Source: Haliea sp963974125
Lineage (GTDB): Bacteria > Pseudomonadota > Gammaproteobacteria > Pseudomonadales > Halieaceae
NCBI GenBank assembly: GCA_963974125.1
Contig: CAXBCH010000024.1
Location: 5,840 to 69,839, forward strand
Direction: 5' to 3'
Length of the DNA: 64,000 nucleotides
This document shows positions 32,837 to 41,226 of this stretch, in pieces. The notes under the pieces were generated by a model. That model searched no databases. It saw nothing but the letters and a program-made list of their open reading frames with translations, and had not been told where the DNA came from. How positions within the stretch are numbered: the first letter of the stretch is position 1; the number at the start of each line of letters is the position of its first letter. The position numbers were made by a program, and so were the translations under genes.

Positions 32837-33376
32837 CTAGTCATCACAAATGGCCAGCGCGCACTGGTCGCCGGCGGCTACCGGACTGCCGACTACACAG
32901 GCCGGTGCCGATTCATTGTTGTTGGGTACCAGGGTGCAGGCCTGGTTCGCATCGACGAAAGTGTAACCCAGGATGCGCATCGGGTTGGGGCAGTCATTGG
33001 TAAAGATGTTGCCACCGCGCTCGAACATCTGGTAGCTGCCGCCAGTCTCGCAGTCTCCCTGGGAGGTAACGCTGAAGGAACTGGTTGCCAGGGTCCGCTC
33101 TACTCCGAGGCCGCCGCTGATCAGGCCTGCGCTAAACAGGGCCACGGCGGCGGCTCGACCTGCGGACCCATTCCGTGAAGCTCTCAGGGCGACGATCGCC
33201 AGCAGGACACCCAGTGCAATCAGCGCCGACGTGCCCAGAGTGGGCACGCCTGCCAGCGCGCCGGGCCCGAAGTCGACGATCACACCAGGCCCTCCAGCGA
33301 GACTGGCGGGTGCTGCCAGCAAGGCAGGGATGCCTGCAATCAATACTGCGAAGTGTTTTCTCGACAAATGAACCAT
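32837..33376 (-). CDS. Midcut-by-XrtH type protein (IPTL-like sorting signal in the middle)
   Basis: 179 residues. Signal peptide (FAVLIAGIPALLAAPASLA), then at about 44-69 a VPTLGTSALIALGVLLAIVALRASR segment: a P-T-L motif, a membrane helix and basic residues, the form of the IPTL-CTERM exosortase signal. Unlike normal C-terminal signals it is followed by another 100 residues (a second helix AVALFSAGLISGGLG, then a Cys-rich tail with six Cys ending CDD). This mid-chain layout is the midcut-by-XrtH family. XrtH is not in the window. Start ATG 33376 with GGGGAGCG upstream. Confidence 0.8.
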   Translation of the reverse strand: MVHLSRKHFAVLIAGIPALLAAPASLAGGPGVIVDFGPGALAGVPTLGTSALIALGVLLAIVALRASRNGSAGRAAAVALFSAGLISGGLGVERTLATSSFSVTSQGDCETGGSYQMFERGGNIFTNDCPNPMRILGYTFVDANQACTLVPNNNESAPACVVGSPVAAGDQCALAICDD

Positions 33377-33526
33377 GACTCGCTCCCCACGAAATAAATT
33401 CTTGTTTATTTCTTTTACCGTAAAGATTTGGCGAGCGCAAGGGTGTGTGTGCCTGCAGGTGGAGCGAGAGCTGCCTATGCAGCGGCACTGTTTGCTAGAA
33501 TGGCGAGTGTGCAATGGAGGGATGTC

Positions 33527-34360
33527 GTGGAATCCGAGGTCGTCGTCAGTTCTTTCTCTACCCTGGTGTACACCTTCACCTTTGCGGTGTTTGGCTTGTG
33601 CATGTTGTGGGAGATGTTTGCTCCCCGGCGCGCGGATACCGGAGGGGTAGCCTGGCGCTGGGGCAACAACTTCACCCTTGGCCTGGTCAACTGGTACCTC
33701 TCCGCGGTCGCCAACACCCTGCTGATCCTGTGGGTGGCCGAGTGGACCGACCGGCGCGAGCTGGGGCTCATGTCGTATCTGGATTGGGGGCCGCTGCCGC
33801 AGTTCCTGATACTGCTCGCCGCGACCCAGCTGCTGGGATACTGGGTGCATGTGGCCTTTCACCGCGTCCCCTGGCTGTGGCCCATTCATGCTGTGCATCA
33901 CTCTGATACCCAGGTCGATGTGTCCACCAGTTACCGGCACCACCCTCTGGAGCCGCTCCTCACCCTGCCGATCAGCGCGCCTCTGGTTTTCCTGCTCGGC
34001 GTGTCCCTGGAAGCCGCCGCGGCCTACCGCCTGTTCGCGGTGCTGGCGACGGTGTTCAGCCACAGCAACGTCCGGGTTCCCGAGGGGCTGGAGCGGCGCC
34101 TGCGCTGGCTGGTCCTGACACCGGATTTCCACCGGGTGCACCACAGTTCCGAACCCCGCTACACCAACAGCAACTACGGTTCGCTGGTACCCTGGTTCGA
34201 CTACCTGTTCGGTTCCGCGCGTCACTGGGCGTACGACGAGCACGAAACCAGGGAGCTGGGCCTTGAGTACCTGCGCGAGCCGCGCGACTCGCGCTTCGAC
34301 CACTTGCTGACCCAGCCGCTGTCGGTGCCCACGGTCGGCGGCCAGGAGCAGCGCCAGTAG
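33527..34360 (+). CDS. Sterol desaturase/fatty acid hydroxylase family protein
   Basis: About 277 residues from GTG 33527, chosen because GGAGG lies 6 nt upstream; ATG 33500 and 33428 are in-frame alternatives without a ribosome site. Four membrane helices and the histidine boxes of the family: HVAFHRVPWLW, HAVHHSDTQVDVSTSYRHHPLE, and HRVHHS. These bind a di-iron centre that oxidises lipids. Prokaryotic members mostly have unknown lipid substrates; sterols are one possibility given the steroid genes 30 kb away, but that is inference. It reads into the his operon, whose own promoter lies between. Confidence 0.88.
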   Translation: MESEVVVSSFSTLVYTFTFAVFGLCMLWEMFAPRRADTGGVAWRWGNNFTLGLVNWYLSAVANTLLILWVAEWTDRRELGLMSYLDWGPLPQFLILLAATQLLGYWVHVAFHRVPWLWPIHAVHHSDTQVDVSTSYRHHPLEPLLTLPISAPLVFLLGVSLEAAAAYRLFAVLATVFSHSNVRVPEGLERRLRWLVLTPDFHRVHHSSEPRYTNSNYGSLVPWFDYLFGSARHWAYDEHETRELGLEYLREPRDSRFDHLLTQPLSVPTVGGQEQRQ

Positions 34361-34384
34361 ACCAGTAATGCCGGGTTTCCGGCG

Positions 34385-34413
34385 GTGAATTCCGTTTCGC
34401 TTTCTTCTATAAT
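34385..34413 (+). promoter_or_regulatory. Sigma-70 promoter candidate for hisBHAF
   Basis: A perfect -10 TATAAT (34408-34413) is preceded at 17 nt by GTGAAT (34385-34390), a partial -35. The start would be near 34420, giving a leader of about 55 nt before hisB. No leader peptide rich in His codons is visible. Confidence 0.55.
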
Positions 34414-34474
34414 GGCGCGCTTTTCCGGGCCCCGCCCCGGTTCCCATTCGCCAGAGCAGGTTCTGGAGCACAGC

Positions 34475-35068
34475 ATGTCCGAGCGCAAGGCCAGCGTCAC
34501 CCGCAATACCCTCGAAACCCGGATCACCGCCACGGTGAACCTGGACGGTTCCGGGCAGGCGCAATTCGACACCGGCATTCCCTTCCTGGAGCACATGCTG
34601 GACCAGATTGCCCGCCATGGCATGATGGATCTGGATATCGTTGCCAAGGGCGACCTGCACATCGATGATCACCACACGGTGGAGGATATCGGCATCACCC
34701 TGGGCCAGGCGTTCACCAGGGCCGTGGGTGACAAGAAGGGCATTGTCCGCTACGGCCACAGCTATGTGCCGCTGGACGAGGCCCTGTCCCGGGTGGTGGT
34801 GGATTTTTCCGGCCGCCCCGGGCTGGTCTACCACATCCCCTTCACCCGCGCCCAGGTCGGGGGCTTCGACGTCGACCTGTTCCAGGAATTCTTCCAGGGC
34901 TTCGTCAACCACGCCCAGGTCACCCTGCACATCGACAACCTGCGCGGCGACAACAGTCACCACCAGATCGAGACCGTGTTCAAGGCCTTCGGTCGTGCCC
35001 TGCGCATGGCCCTGGCCGAGGACCCGGCGATGGCCGGCATTACCCCCTCCACCAAGGGTGTGCTGTAA
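34475..35068 (+). CDS. hisB: Imidazoleglycerol-phosphate dehydratase HisB
   Basis: 197 residues from ATG 34475 behind GGAG. Monofunctional IGPD, without the phosphatase domain of enterics. The metal-binding motifs are HHTVEDIGI in the first half and HHQIE in the second, with FLEHMLDQIARHG and RGDNSHHQ also typical. It performs the sixth step of histidine synthesis, dehydrating IGP. First of four overlapping or adjacent his genes; hisH starts 4 nt later. Confidence 0.97.
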   Translation: MSERKASVTRNTLETRITATVNLDGSGQAQFDTGIPFLEHMLDQIARHGMMDLDIVAKGDLHIDDHHTVEDIGITLGQAFTRAVGDKKGIVRYGHSYVPLDEALSRVVVDFSGRPGLVYHIPFTRAQVGGFDVDLFQEFFQGFVNHAQVTLHIDNLRGDNSHHQIETVFKAFGRALRMALAEDPAMAGITPSTKGVL

Positions 35069-35072
35069 AGCC

Positions 35073-35723
35073 GTGAGTGGCACCGTAGCAGTTATCGACT
35101 ATGGCATGGGCAACCTGCATTCGGTGGCCAGTGCCCTGGCCCATGTCGGCGCCGACAAGGTGGTGGTTACCCACGACGCCGCGCAGATCCGCGCCGCCGA
35201 CCGGGTGGTATTTCCCGGTGTGGGCGCCATCCGCGATTGCATGGCGGAAATCCGGCGCCTGCATTGCGACGAACTGTTGCAGTTGGCGCTGACCGAACAG
35301 CGCAAGCCGGTACTGGCCATCTGTGTCGGCATGCAGGCCCTGCTCGACAGCTCCGAGGAAAACGGCGGCGTGCCCTGCCTCGGCATCATCCCGGGCCGGG
35401 TGCGCTATTTTGGCCACCCCCTGCTGGCCGCCGATGGTACCCGCCTGAAGGTGCCGCACATGGGCTGGAACACGGTGCACAAGGTGAGTGAGCACCCACT
35501 CTGGAGCGGCATCGCCGACGGCACCCGGTTCTATTTTGTGCACAGCTACTATGTTACCGCCGACGACCGCAGCCTGGTCACCGGCAGCGTCGACTACGGG
35601 GTCAGTGCCGATGCGGCCCTGGCGCGCGACAACCTCTTCGCCACCCAGTTTCACCCGGAGAAAAGCCATACCGCCGGGCTGCAACTGCTGCGCAACTTTC
35701 TCGACTGGAACCCCGCATGCTGA
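35073..35723 (+). CDS. hisH: Imidazole glycerol phosphate synthase glutaminase subunit HisH
   Basis: 216 residues, GTG start at 35073. Class-I glutamine amidotransferase: IDYGMGNLHSV at the N-terminus, FPGVGAIRDCM, nucleophile in LAICVGMQALLDSSEE and the His-Glu pair in QFHPEKS. It makes ammonia for HisF. The 3' end overlaps hisA by 7 nt, consistent with coupled translation. Confidence 0.97.
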   Translation: MSGTVAVIDYGMGNLHSVASALAHVGADKVVVTHDAAQIRAADRVVFPGVGAIRDCMAEIRRLHCDELLQLALTEQRKPVLAICVGMQALLDSSEENGGVPCLGIIPGRVRYFGHPLLAADGTRLKVPHMGWNTVHKVSEHPLWSGIADGTRFYFVHSYYVTADDRSLVTGSVDYGVSADAALARDNLFATQFHPEKSHTAGLQLLRNFLDWNPAC

Positions 35724-36451
35724 TTATTCCCGCCATTGACCTCAAGGACGGCCAGTGCGTGCGCCTGCGCCAGGGCCTCATGGAGGACAGCACCGTGTTC
35801 TCCGACGACCCGGTGGCCGTGGCCAGACGCTGGGTGGAGGCCGGCTGCCGGCGCCTGCACCTGGTGGACCTGAACGGCGCCTTCGCCGGTGAGCCGGTGA
35901 ACGGCGAGGTGGTCACCGCGATTGCGGCGGCCTGGCCCGGTTTGCCGGTGCAGATTGGCGGTGGCATCCGCAATCTGGAAACCATCGAGCACTATGTACG
36001 TGCCGGGGTCAGCTACGTGATCATCGGTACCAAAGCGGTGAAGGAACCCGCGTTTGTCGCCGAAGCCTGCCGCGCCTTCCCGGGCAAGGTCATCGTCGGC
36101 CTGGATGCGAAGGACGGCCTGGTGGCCACCGACGGCTGGGCGGAAGTGTCCACCGTGCTGGCGACGGACCTGGCCAGGCGCTTCGAGGCCGATGGCGTCG
36201 CCGCCATCGTCTACACGGATATCGCCCGCGACGGCATGATGCAGGGGGTCAACGTGGAGGCCACGGTGGCCATGGCCCGCGCCTCCAGCATCCCGGTCAT
36301 CGCCTCCGGCGGCATCACCAACCTCGACGATATCCGCGCCCTCAATGCGGTCGCCCACGAGGGCATCTGCGGGGCCATCACCGGCCGCGCCATCTACGAG
36401 GGCACCCTGGACGTGGCCGAGGCCCAGCGCCTCTGCGACGAGGGCAGCTGA
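35717..36451 (+). CDS. hisA: Phosphoribosylformimino-AICAR-P isomerase HisA
   Basis: 244 residues, TIM barrel. MLIIPAIDLKDGQCVRLRQG at the N-terminus holds the catalytic Asp, with LNGAFAGEPVN, QIGGGIRN, GLDAKDGLVATDGW, YTDIARDGM (second catalytic Asp) and IASGGI as phosphate loops. It catalyses the ProFAR to PRFAR isomerisation. It overlaps hisH and is 3 nt before hisF. Confidence 0.97.
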   Translation: MLIIPAIDLKDGQCVRLRQGLMEDSTVFSDDPVAVARRWVEAGCRRLHLVDLNGAFAGEPVNGEVVTAIAAAWPGLPVQIGGGIRNLETIEHYVRAGVSYVIIGTKAVKEPAFVAEACRAFPGKVIVGLDAKDGLVATDGWAEVSTVLATDLARRFEADGVAAIVYTDIARDGMMQGVNVEATVAMARASSIPVIASGGITNLDDIRALNAVAHEGICGAITGRAIYEGTLDVAEAQRLCDEGS

Positions 36452-36454
36452 GCC

Positions 36455-37228
36455 GTGGGCCTGGCCAAGCGCATCATTCCCTGCCTGGATGTGGACAACG
36501 GCCGGGTGGTCAAGGGTGTCAATTTTGTCGGCATCCGCGACGCCGGCGACCCGGTGGAGATCGCTCGCCGCTACAATGAGCAGGGCGCCGACGAGATCAC
36601 CTTCCTCGATATCACCGCCAGCCACGAGGACCGCGACACCACCGTTCACACTGTCGAGCAGATTGCCGAGCAGGTCTTTATCCCGCTCACCGTGGGCGGT
36701 GGCATCCGTTCCCTGCAGGACATCCGCACCATGCTCAATGCCGGTGCCGACAAGGTCAGCATCAACACCGCCGCCATCCACAACCCGGAACTGGTGCGCC
36801 AGGCTTCGGAGCGTTTCGGTGCCCAGTGCATCGTGGTGGCCATCGATGCCAAGCGGGTGGCCGATGTAGACGGCCAGCCGCGCTGGGAGATTTTCACCCA
36901 CGGCGGACGCAAGCCCACCGGCATCGACGCGGTGGCCTGGGCAGTGAAAATGGCCGAGCTGGGTGCCGGAGAAATTCTCCTCACCAGCATGGACCGCGAC
37001 GGTACTAGGAACGGCTTCGAGCTGGGGGTTACCCGCGCCATCACCGATGCGGTGGATATCCCGGTGATTGCCTCCGGCGGCGTTGGCGACCTGCAGCACC
37101 TGGTAGATGGTATCCTGCTGGGCGGCGCCGACGCGGTACTGGCGGCCAGCATCTTTCACTTCGGGGAGTTCACGGTGCCCCAGGCCAAGGCCTACATGGC
37201 GGAGCACGGGATCGAGGTTCGAGCCTGA
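36455..37228 (+). CDS. hisF: Imidazole glycerol phosphate synthase cyclase subunit HisF
   Basis: 257 residues, GTG start. TIM barrel homologous to HisA: LAKRIIPCLDVDNGRVVKGVNF with the catalytic Asp, FLDITASHEDR, TVGGGIRSL, LLTSMDRDGT with the second Asp, and IASGGVGDL. It closes the imidazole ring using ammonia from HisH and yields AICAR. Last gene of the his cluster; a 15-bp palindrome and the GGDEF gene follow. Confidence 0.97.
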   Translation: MGLAKRIIPCLDVDNGRVVKGVNFVGIRDAGDPVEIARRYNEQGADEITFLDITASHEDRDTTVHTVEQIAEQVFIPLTVGGGIRSLQDIRTMLNAGADKVSINTAAIHNPELVRQASERFGAQCIVVAIDAKRVADVDGQPRWEIFTHGGRKPTGIDAVAWAVKMAELGAGEILLTSMDRDGTRNGFELGVTRAITDAVDIPVIASGGVGDLQHLVDGILLGGADAVLAASIFHFGEFTVPQAKAYMAEHGIEVRA

Positions 37229-37230
37229 AT

Positions 37231-37245
37231 CCTGCGCTGCGCAGG
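37231..37245. repeat. Palindrome next to the ribosome site of the GGDEF gene
   Basis: CCTGCGC-T-GCGCAGG is a perfect 7+1+7 dyad starting 3 nt past hisF. Its right arm runs into the GGGAGGT ribosome site of the next gene, so a stem could mask that site. There is no T run. Confidence 0.4.
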
Positions 37246-37257
37246 GAGGTACTCACA

Positions 37258-38589
37258 ATGGTCGACCATCTCGCAGAGCCCTCGCTCACCCAGTTTCTCG
37301 ATTTGCTGCTCGATGTTGTCTGCGTGGTCGATAAAGACGGCCGCTTCCAGTATGTATCCGCCGCCTGCGAACGCGTATTCGGTTTCACCCAGCAGGAGAT
37401 GGTGGGCAAGACCGTGCAGGATCTGGTGCACCCGGAAGACCGGGAGACCACTCTGAATATTGCCAGTCAGGTAATGGCCGGCACCGACAGCACCCAGTTC
37501 GAGAATCGCTATCTGCGCAAGGACGGCGAAGTGGTTCACATCATGTGGAGTGCGCGCTGGTCTGAGCAGGACCAGATCCGCATCGGCGTCGCCCGCGACA
37601 TTACCCGGCGCAAGCAGGCCGAGCTGAAGCAGTCTGCCCTGTTGCGGATTTCCCAGGCCGCCCACCGGACTCGGGACCTGGCTATCCTGCTGGAGCAGAT
37701 CCGTGAGATCGTTGCCGCCCTGGTGCCCTGCCAGGGATTCTATGTCGCCCTGCGGTCCGAACGTGACGGGCACTGGACTTACCCGTATTACCGCGATGAT
37801 CGGGATCTCGCACCCGGGAATGCGCCAGAGGGCCTGGAACCGCTCGGCGAGCGGGTCTGCGCCGAGGGCCGGATGCTGTTGCTGGATCCCGAAGCGCTGG
37901 CCGGCGCAGACACGAACCGCGACGGCGGGCAGCCGCGTTACTGGCTGGGTGCGCCGCTGGTCACCGAGCAGGGTGTCATCGGTGTGCTGGTGGTCAAGAG
38001 TTACTCCCCGGAGGTTCGCCTTGGCGAGGAGGACCAGGAGCTGCTCGAGTTCGTGGCGGACCAGGTGGCCGTCGCCATCAGTCAGGCGCGGATGCTGGCG
38101 CAATTGGAACAGCGGGCCCAGTACGATGCCCTGACCGGCCTGCCCAATCGGGCCCTGCTGCATGATCGCCTGGGCCGGGCGATCAGCGCCGCCGAACGCC
38201 AGTCCAGCATGTTCGCACTGTTGTTTGTCGACATGGATGACTTCAAGCGGGTCAACGACCTGCGGGGGCATGCCGCCGGCGACCGCCTGTTGCAACTCAC
38301 GGCGCAGCGTCTGCTGGCCAGTGTGCGCGCCTCCGATACGGTCGCCCGGCTGGGCGGGGACGAGTTTGTGGTTGTCCTGGAGGGACTGGCAGCCGCCGAT
38401 CACGCACAGGACCTGGTGGGCAAGATCCAGCGCGCCTTTGCCCTGCCCTTCGAGCTGGAGCAGGAGTCCGTGCTCTCGCCCCTGAGCATTGGCGTGGCCC
38501 TGTATCCTCGTGATGGCACCTCGCCCGCGGCGCTGCTGCAGCGCGCGGACCAGCGCATGTACGCCGCCAAGGGCGGCTCCGCGGCGTAG
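37258..38589 (+). CDS. PAS-GAF-GGDEF diguanylate cyclase
   Basis: 443 residues, soluble. PAS domain about 10-118 (LLDVVCVVDKDGRFQYVSAACERVFGF in outline, ending VARDITRRKQAE), GAF about 135-280, then GGDEF 288-440 with YDALTGLPNRALLHDRL, VDMDDFKRVND, active-site GGDEF at 366-370 and the inhibitory I-site RASD at 357-360. It should make c-di-GMP and be product-inhibited. No EAL domain. The PAS and GAF parts sense an unknown signal. It follows hisF closely but functionally belongs apart; a PilZ-like receptor lies 17 kb away. Confidence 0.93.
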   Translation: MVDHLAEPSLTQFLDLLLDVVCVVDKDGRFQYVSAACERVFGFTQQEMVGKTVQDLVHPEDRETTLNIASQVMAGTDSTQFENRYLRKDGEVVHIMWSARWSEQDQIRIGVARDITRRKQAELKQSALLRISQAAHRTRDLAILLEQIREIVAALVPCQGFYVALRSERDGHWTYPYYRDDRDLAPGNAPEGLEPLGERVCAEGRMLLLDPEALAGADTNRDGGQPRYWLGAPLVTEQGVIGVLVVKSYSPEVRLGEEDQELLEFVADQVAVAISQARMLAQLEQRAQYDALTGLPNRALLHDRLGRAISAAERQSSMFALLFVDMDDFKRVNDLRGHAAGDRLLQLTAQRLLASVRASDTVARLGGDEFVVVLEGLAAADHAQDLVGKIQRAFALPFELEQESVLSPLSIGVALYPRDGTSPAALLQRADQRMYAAKGGSAA

Positions 38590-38672
38590 CGAGCTGGCGC
38601 ACCGGTTCCGTGCGCGCGTTGTCACGTCACCGGCAAGGCAGTAGTCTTGGGCACCACGCGGGAGGGATCGCC

Positions 38673-39716
38673 ATGATTTTCCGACAACTTTTCGACAGCA
38701 GCTCTTCGACCTACACGTATCTGCTCGCAGACGAGCAACAGCGCGAGGCTTTGCTCATTGACCCGGTGTTCGGCCAGGCCAGTCGCGACCTGGCGCTGCT
38801 GGAGGAACTGGGCCTGACCCTGGCGCTGGTGGTCGACACCCACGCCCACGCCGATCACATCACCGCCGCCTGGCTGCTGCAGCAGGAAACCGGGTGCCGG
38901 ATCGCCTCGGCCCGGGCCATCGGTGCGGCGCATGTGGACCTGCCGCTGGACGACGGCCAGGAGTTCGGGGTCGCCGGTGTACGCCTGCAGGCGCTGGCCA
39001 CGCCGGGCCATACCGATGGCTGCATGAGCTACGTGCTCGCCGACCAGTCCATGGTCTTCACCGGCGATACCCTGCTGATCCGCGGTTGTGGCCGCAGCGA
39101 TTTCCAGCACGGCAGCGCCCGGACGTTGTACGAGTCCATCACCACGCGGCTGTTCAGCCTGCCGGATGCCTGCCTGGTGTACCCCGCCCACGACTACAAC
39201 GGCCGGACCGTCAGCTCCATTGGCGAGGAAAAGGCCTTCAACGCCCGGGTCGGCGGCGGTGCCAATGAAACCGACTTCGTCGAATACATGAACGCCATGA
39301 AGCTGCCCCACCCGAAGAAAATCGACGAGGCGGTGCCGGCCAATCTGCGCAGTGGCTGCCCCGAGGATGGCCAGTTGCCGCGGCGACCGGATTGGGCGGA
39401 TATCCGCCTGACCTACGCCGGGGTGCCGGAAATTGACGCCGAGTGGCTGGAGCGGCACCTGGATGAGGTGACCGTCCTCGATGTGCGGCTGGGCGAGGAA
39501 GTCAGGGATTGCCCCTTTACCGGACGGCTGGTGGATATTCACATCCCGCTGGACGAACTGCAGGCCCGGGTCGACGAAGTCCCCGGAGACAAGCCGGTGG
39601 TGGCGCTGTGCCGCTCTGGCCGCCGCTCGGCGCTGGCGGTGAAAATCCTCAATGATGAAGGTTTCGAGCGGGTAGCCAGCCTCAGTCAGGGCCTGCGCCA
39701 GCTCACCCAGCCCTGA
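38673..39716 (+). CDS. Persulfide dioxygenase-rhodanese fusion (ETHE1-like)
   Basis: 347 residues from ATG 38673 (GGAGGGATCGCC in front). Residues 1-235 are an ETHE1-like beta-lactamase fold: DTHAHADH, ATPGHTDGCMSYV, GDTLLIRGCGRSDFQHG and YPAHDYNG. The C-terminal 100 residues are a rhodanese with active-site CRSGRRS. Such PRF fusions oxidise glutathione persulfide to sulfite and pass sulfur to thiosulfate. It converges with the frd operon, with its stop 4 nt from that of frdD. Confidence 0.9.
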   Translation: MIFRQLFDSSSSTYTYLLADEQQREALLIDPVFGQASRDLALLEELGLTLALVVDTHAHADHITAAWLLQQETGCRIASARAIGAAHVDLPLDDGQEFGVAGVRLQALATPGHTDGCMSYVLADQSMVFTGDTLLIRGCGRSDFQHGSARTLYESITTRLFSLPDACLVYPAHDYNGRTVSSIGEEKAFNARVGGGANETDFVEYMNAMKLPHPKKIDEAVPANLRSGCPEDGQLPRRPDWADIRLTYAGVPEIDAEWLERHLDEVTVLDVRLGEEVRDCPFTGRLVDIHIPLDELQARVDEVPGDKPVVALCRSGRRSALAVKILNDEGFERVASLSQGLRQLTQP

Positions 39717-39720
39717 GTCT

Positions 39721-40074
39721 TCAGGCCAGCAGCAGCCACCATCCGGTCACGGCACTCAGCAGCGTTGCGCCACCGTAGCAGAGCAGTTGCATGGGCAGCT
39801 TCGGGGCACGCAGATGCAGATCCTGCAGGCCGTGGTAGATCCTGTGCAGGGTGTGGAACAGCGGCAGCGCAATGCAGGCCAGTACCAGCAACTTCCCCAG
39901 CGGGTGCGCGAGCAGTGCGCCGATGGCGGCATGGGTCGCCTGCGGGTCGCCCGCCGCCAGCCACGGCAAGAGGGCGGTGCTGAGGACCAGCCCCGGCCCG
40001 ATAAACGCCAGCAGCATGCCGCCGGCGCCGAACAGGGACCAGGCGATGGGTTCATGGGAGCGGCGCATCCTCAA
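39721..40074 (-). CDS. frdD: Fumarate reductase membrane subunit FrdD
   Basis: 117 residues with three helices (WSLFGAGGMLLAFIGPGLVL, HPLGKLLVLACIALPLFHTLHRIYHGLQDL, YGGATLLSAVTGWWLLLA). The pattern EPIAWSLFGAGG and the His pair in FHTLHRIYHGLQDLH are typical of FrdD. It anchors the FrdAB head in the membrane and helps bind menaquinone or ubiquinol. Overlaps frdC by ATGA. Confidence 0.9.
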   Translation of the reverse strand: MRMRRSHEPIAWSLFGAGGMLLAFIGPGLVLSTALLPWLAAGDPQATHAAIGALLAHPLGKLLVLACIALPLFHTLHRIYHGLQDLHLRAPKLPMQLLCYGGATLLSAVTGWWLLLA

Positions 40075-40478
40075 TGTCCTCCCGCTGTGCTCAGCAGCAC
40101 CACGACCAGCAACAGTACGCCGAGGTTGCAGACCACGGCGCCCACCTGGTGCGCCCGCTTGACCGCCGCCGGGCTCACGCGCAGGCGGTCACTATCGATC
40201 ACCAGGATTTTCGGTACCAGCGCAATCCAGGTGACGGCGTGGAACAGCGCCGCCGCCAGCGCCAGCCCGTGCAGGGCCAGCAGCCAGGGGCTGCGCAGCA
40301 GTTCCAGCCAGCCCAGGAATGCGGCTTCCCCGCGGCTGAACTGGTACAGGCCGCTCATCAGCAGCAGGGTATACAGCAGCAGCGGCAGGGCAGTTGCCTC
40401 GCGCAGCATGTAGCGGCGGTAGCCGGGATTGCGCAACCACCAGTCGGCGCGCTGGCGCTGGATATAGGGTTTACGCAT
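40071..40478 (-). CDS. frdC: Fumarate reductase membrane subunit FrdC
   Basis: 135 residues with three helices and the FrdC N-terminus MRKPYIQRQRADWWLRNPGYRRYMLREATALP. Later features are LYQFSRGEAAF and FHAVTWIALVPKI. It forms the anchor with FrdD. The start overlaps the end of frdB by 8 nt. The FrdC/FrdD pair, rather than SdhC/SdhD, is the main reason to call the complex fumarate reductase. Confidence 0.9.
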   Translation of the reverse strand: MRKPYIQRQRADWWLRNPGYRRYMLREATALPLLLYTLLLMSGLYQFSRGEAAFLGWLELLRSPWLLALHGLALAAALFHAVTWIALVPKILVIDSDRLRVSPAAVKRAHQVGAVVCNLGVLLLVVVLLSTAGGH

Positions 40479-41226
40479 TGTCCTTGCCTCGGAGGATATT
40501 GAACAGGTTCACTGCGTAGTTGATGTCGGAGGCCACCTTGCCCCGATTGATCGCCGCGGCGGGATCGACGTCCTTGGGGCACACTTCCGAGCAGGAGCCG
40601 ACAAAGGTGCAGCTCCAGACACCCTCCTCGGCATTCAGCCACTGCATCCGCTGCGCCGCGCCCTGGTCCCTGGAATCCAGGTTGTAGCGCTGGGCCAGGG
40701 CCAGTGCCCCCGGCCCCAGGAACTCCGGGTTGCGGCCGAACTGGGGGCAGGCGGCATAGCACAGGCCGCAGTTGATGCACTGGCTGAAGGACGCGTAGCG
40801 CTGCATCTGCTCCGGGGTCTGCGGGTAGGCGCCCTCGCTGACAGCGGTTTCCTGCTCGCGGATCAGCCAGGGCTGCACCGTTTCCAGGTGGTCGATAAAG
40901 CCGCTGATATCCGAGACCAGGTCGCGCTCGATGGGAAAGTTGTCCAGCGCCCGCACCGTCATCGCGCCCTGCTCCCGGTAGTCTCGCAGGAAGGTCCTGC
41001 AGGACAGTCTGGGCTCATTGTTCACCATCACCCCGCAGCTGCCGCAGATCGCCATGCGGCAGGACCAGCGGTGGCTCAAGGTCGGGTCCTGCTGGTCCTT
41101 GATCTGGTTGAGCGCGTCCAGTACCGAAAGATCCTCGCTGTAGGGCACCTCGAAGCTCTGCTCCCAGGGTGCCGCGTCCTCCTCGGGCCGGTAGCGCTGT
41201 ACCCGCACGGTTACGGTCTCGGTCAC
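40471..41226 (-). CDS. frdB: Fumarate reductase iron-sulfur subunit FrdB
   Basis: 251 residues with three clusters: [2Fe-2S] (CRMAICGSCGVMVNNEPRLSC), [4Fe-4S] (CINCGLCYAACP) and [3Fe-4S] (CTFVGSCSEVCPKDVDP). It carries electrons from the quinol site in FrdCD to the flavin in FrdA. Starts with ATGA overlap on frdA. Confidence 0.95.
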   Translation of the reverse strand: MTETVTVRVQRYRPEEDAAPWEQSFEVPYSEDLSVLDALNQIKDQQDPTLSHRWSCRMAICGSCGVMVNNEPRLSCRTFLRDYREQGAMTVRALDNFPIERDLVSDISGFIDHLETVQPWLIREQETAVSEGAYPQTPEQMQRYASFSQCINCGLCYAACPQFGRNPEFLGPGALALAQRYNLDSRDQGAAQRMQWLNAEEGVWSCTFVGSCSEVCPKDVDPAAAINRGKVASDINYAVNLFNILRGKDNA

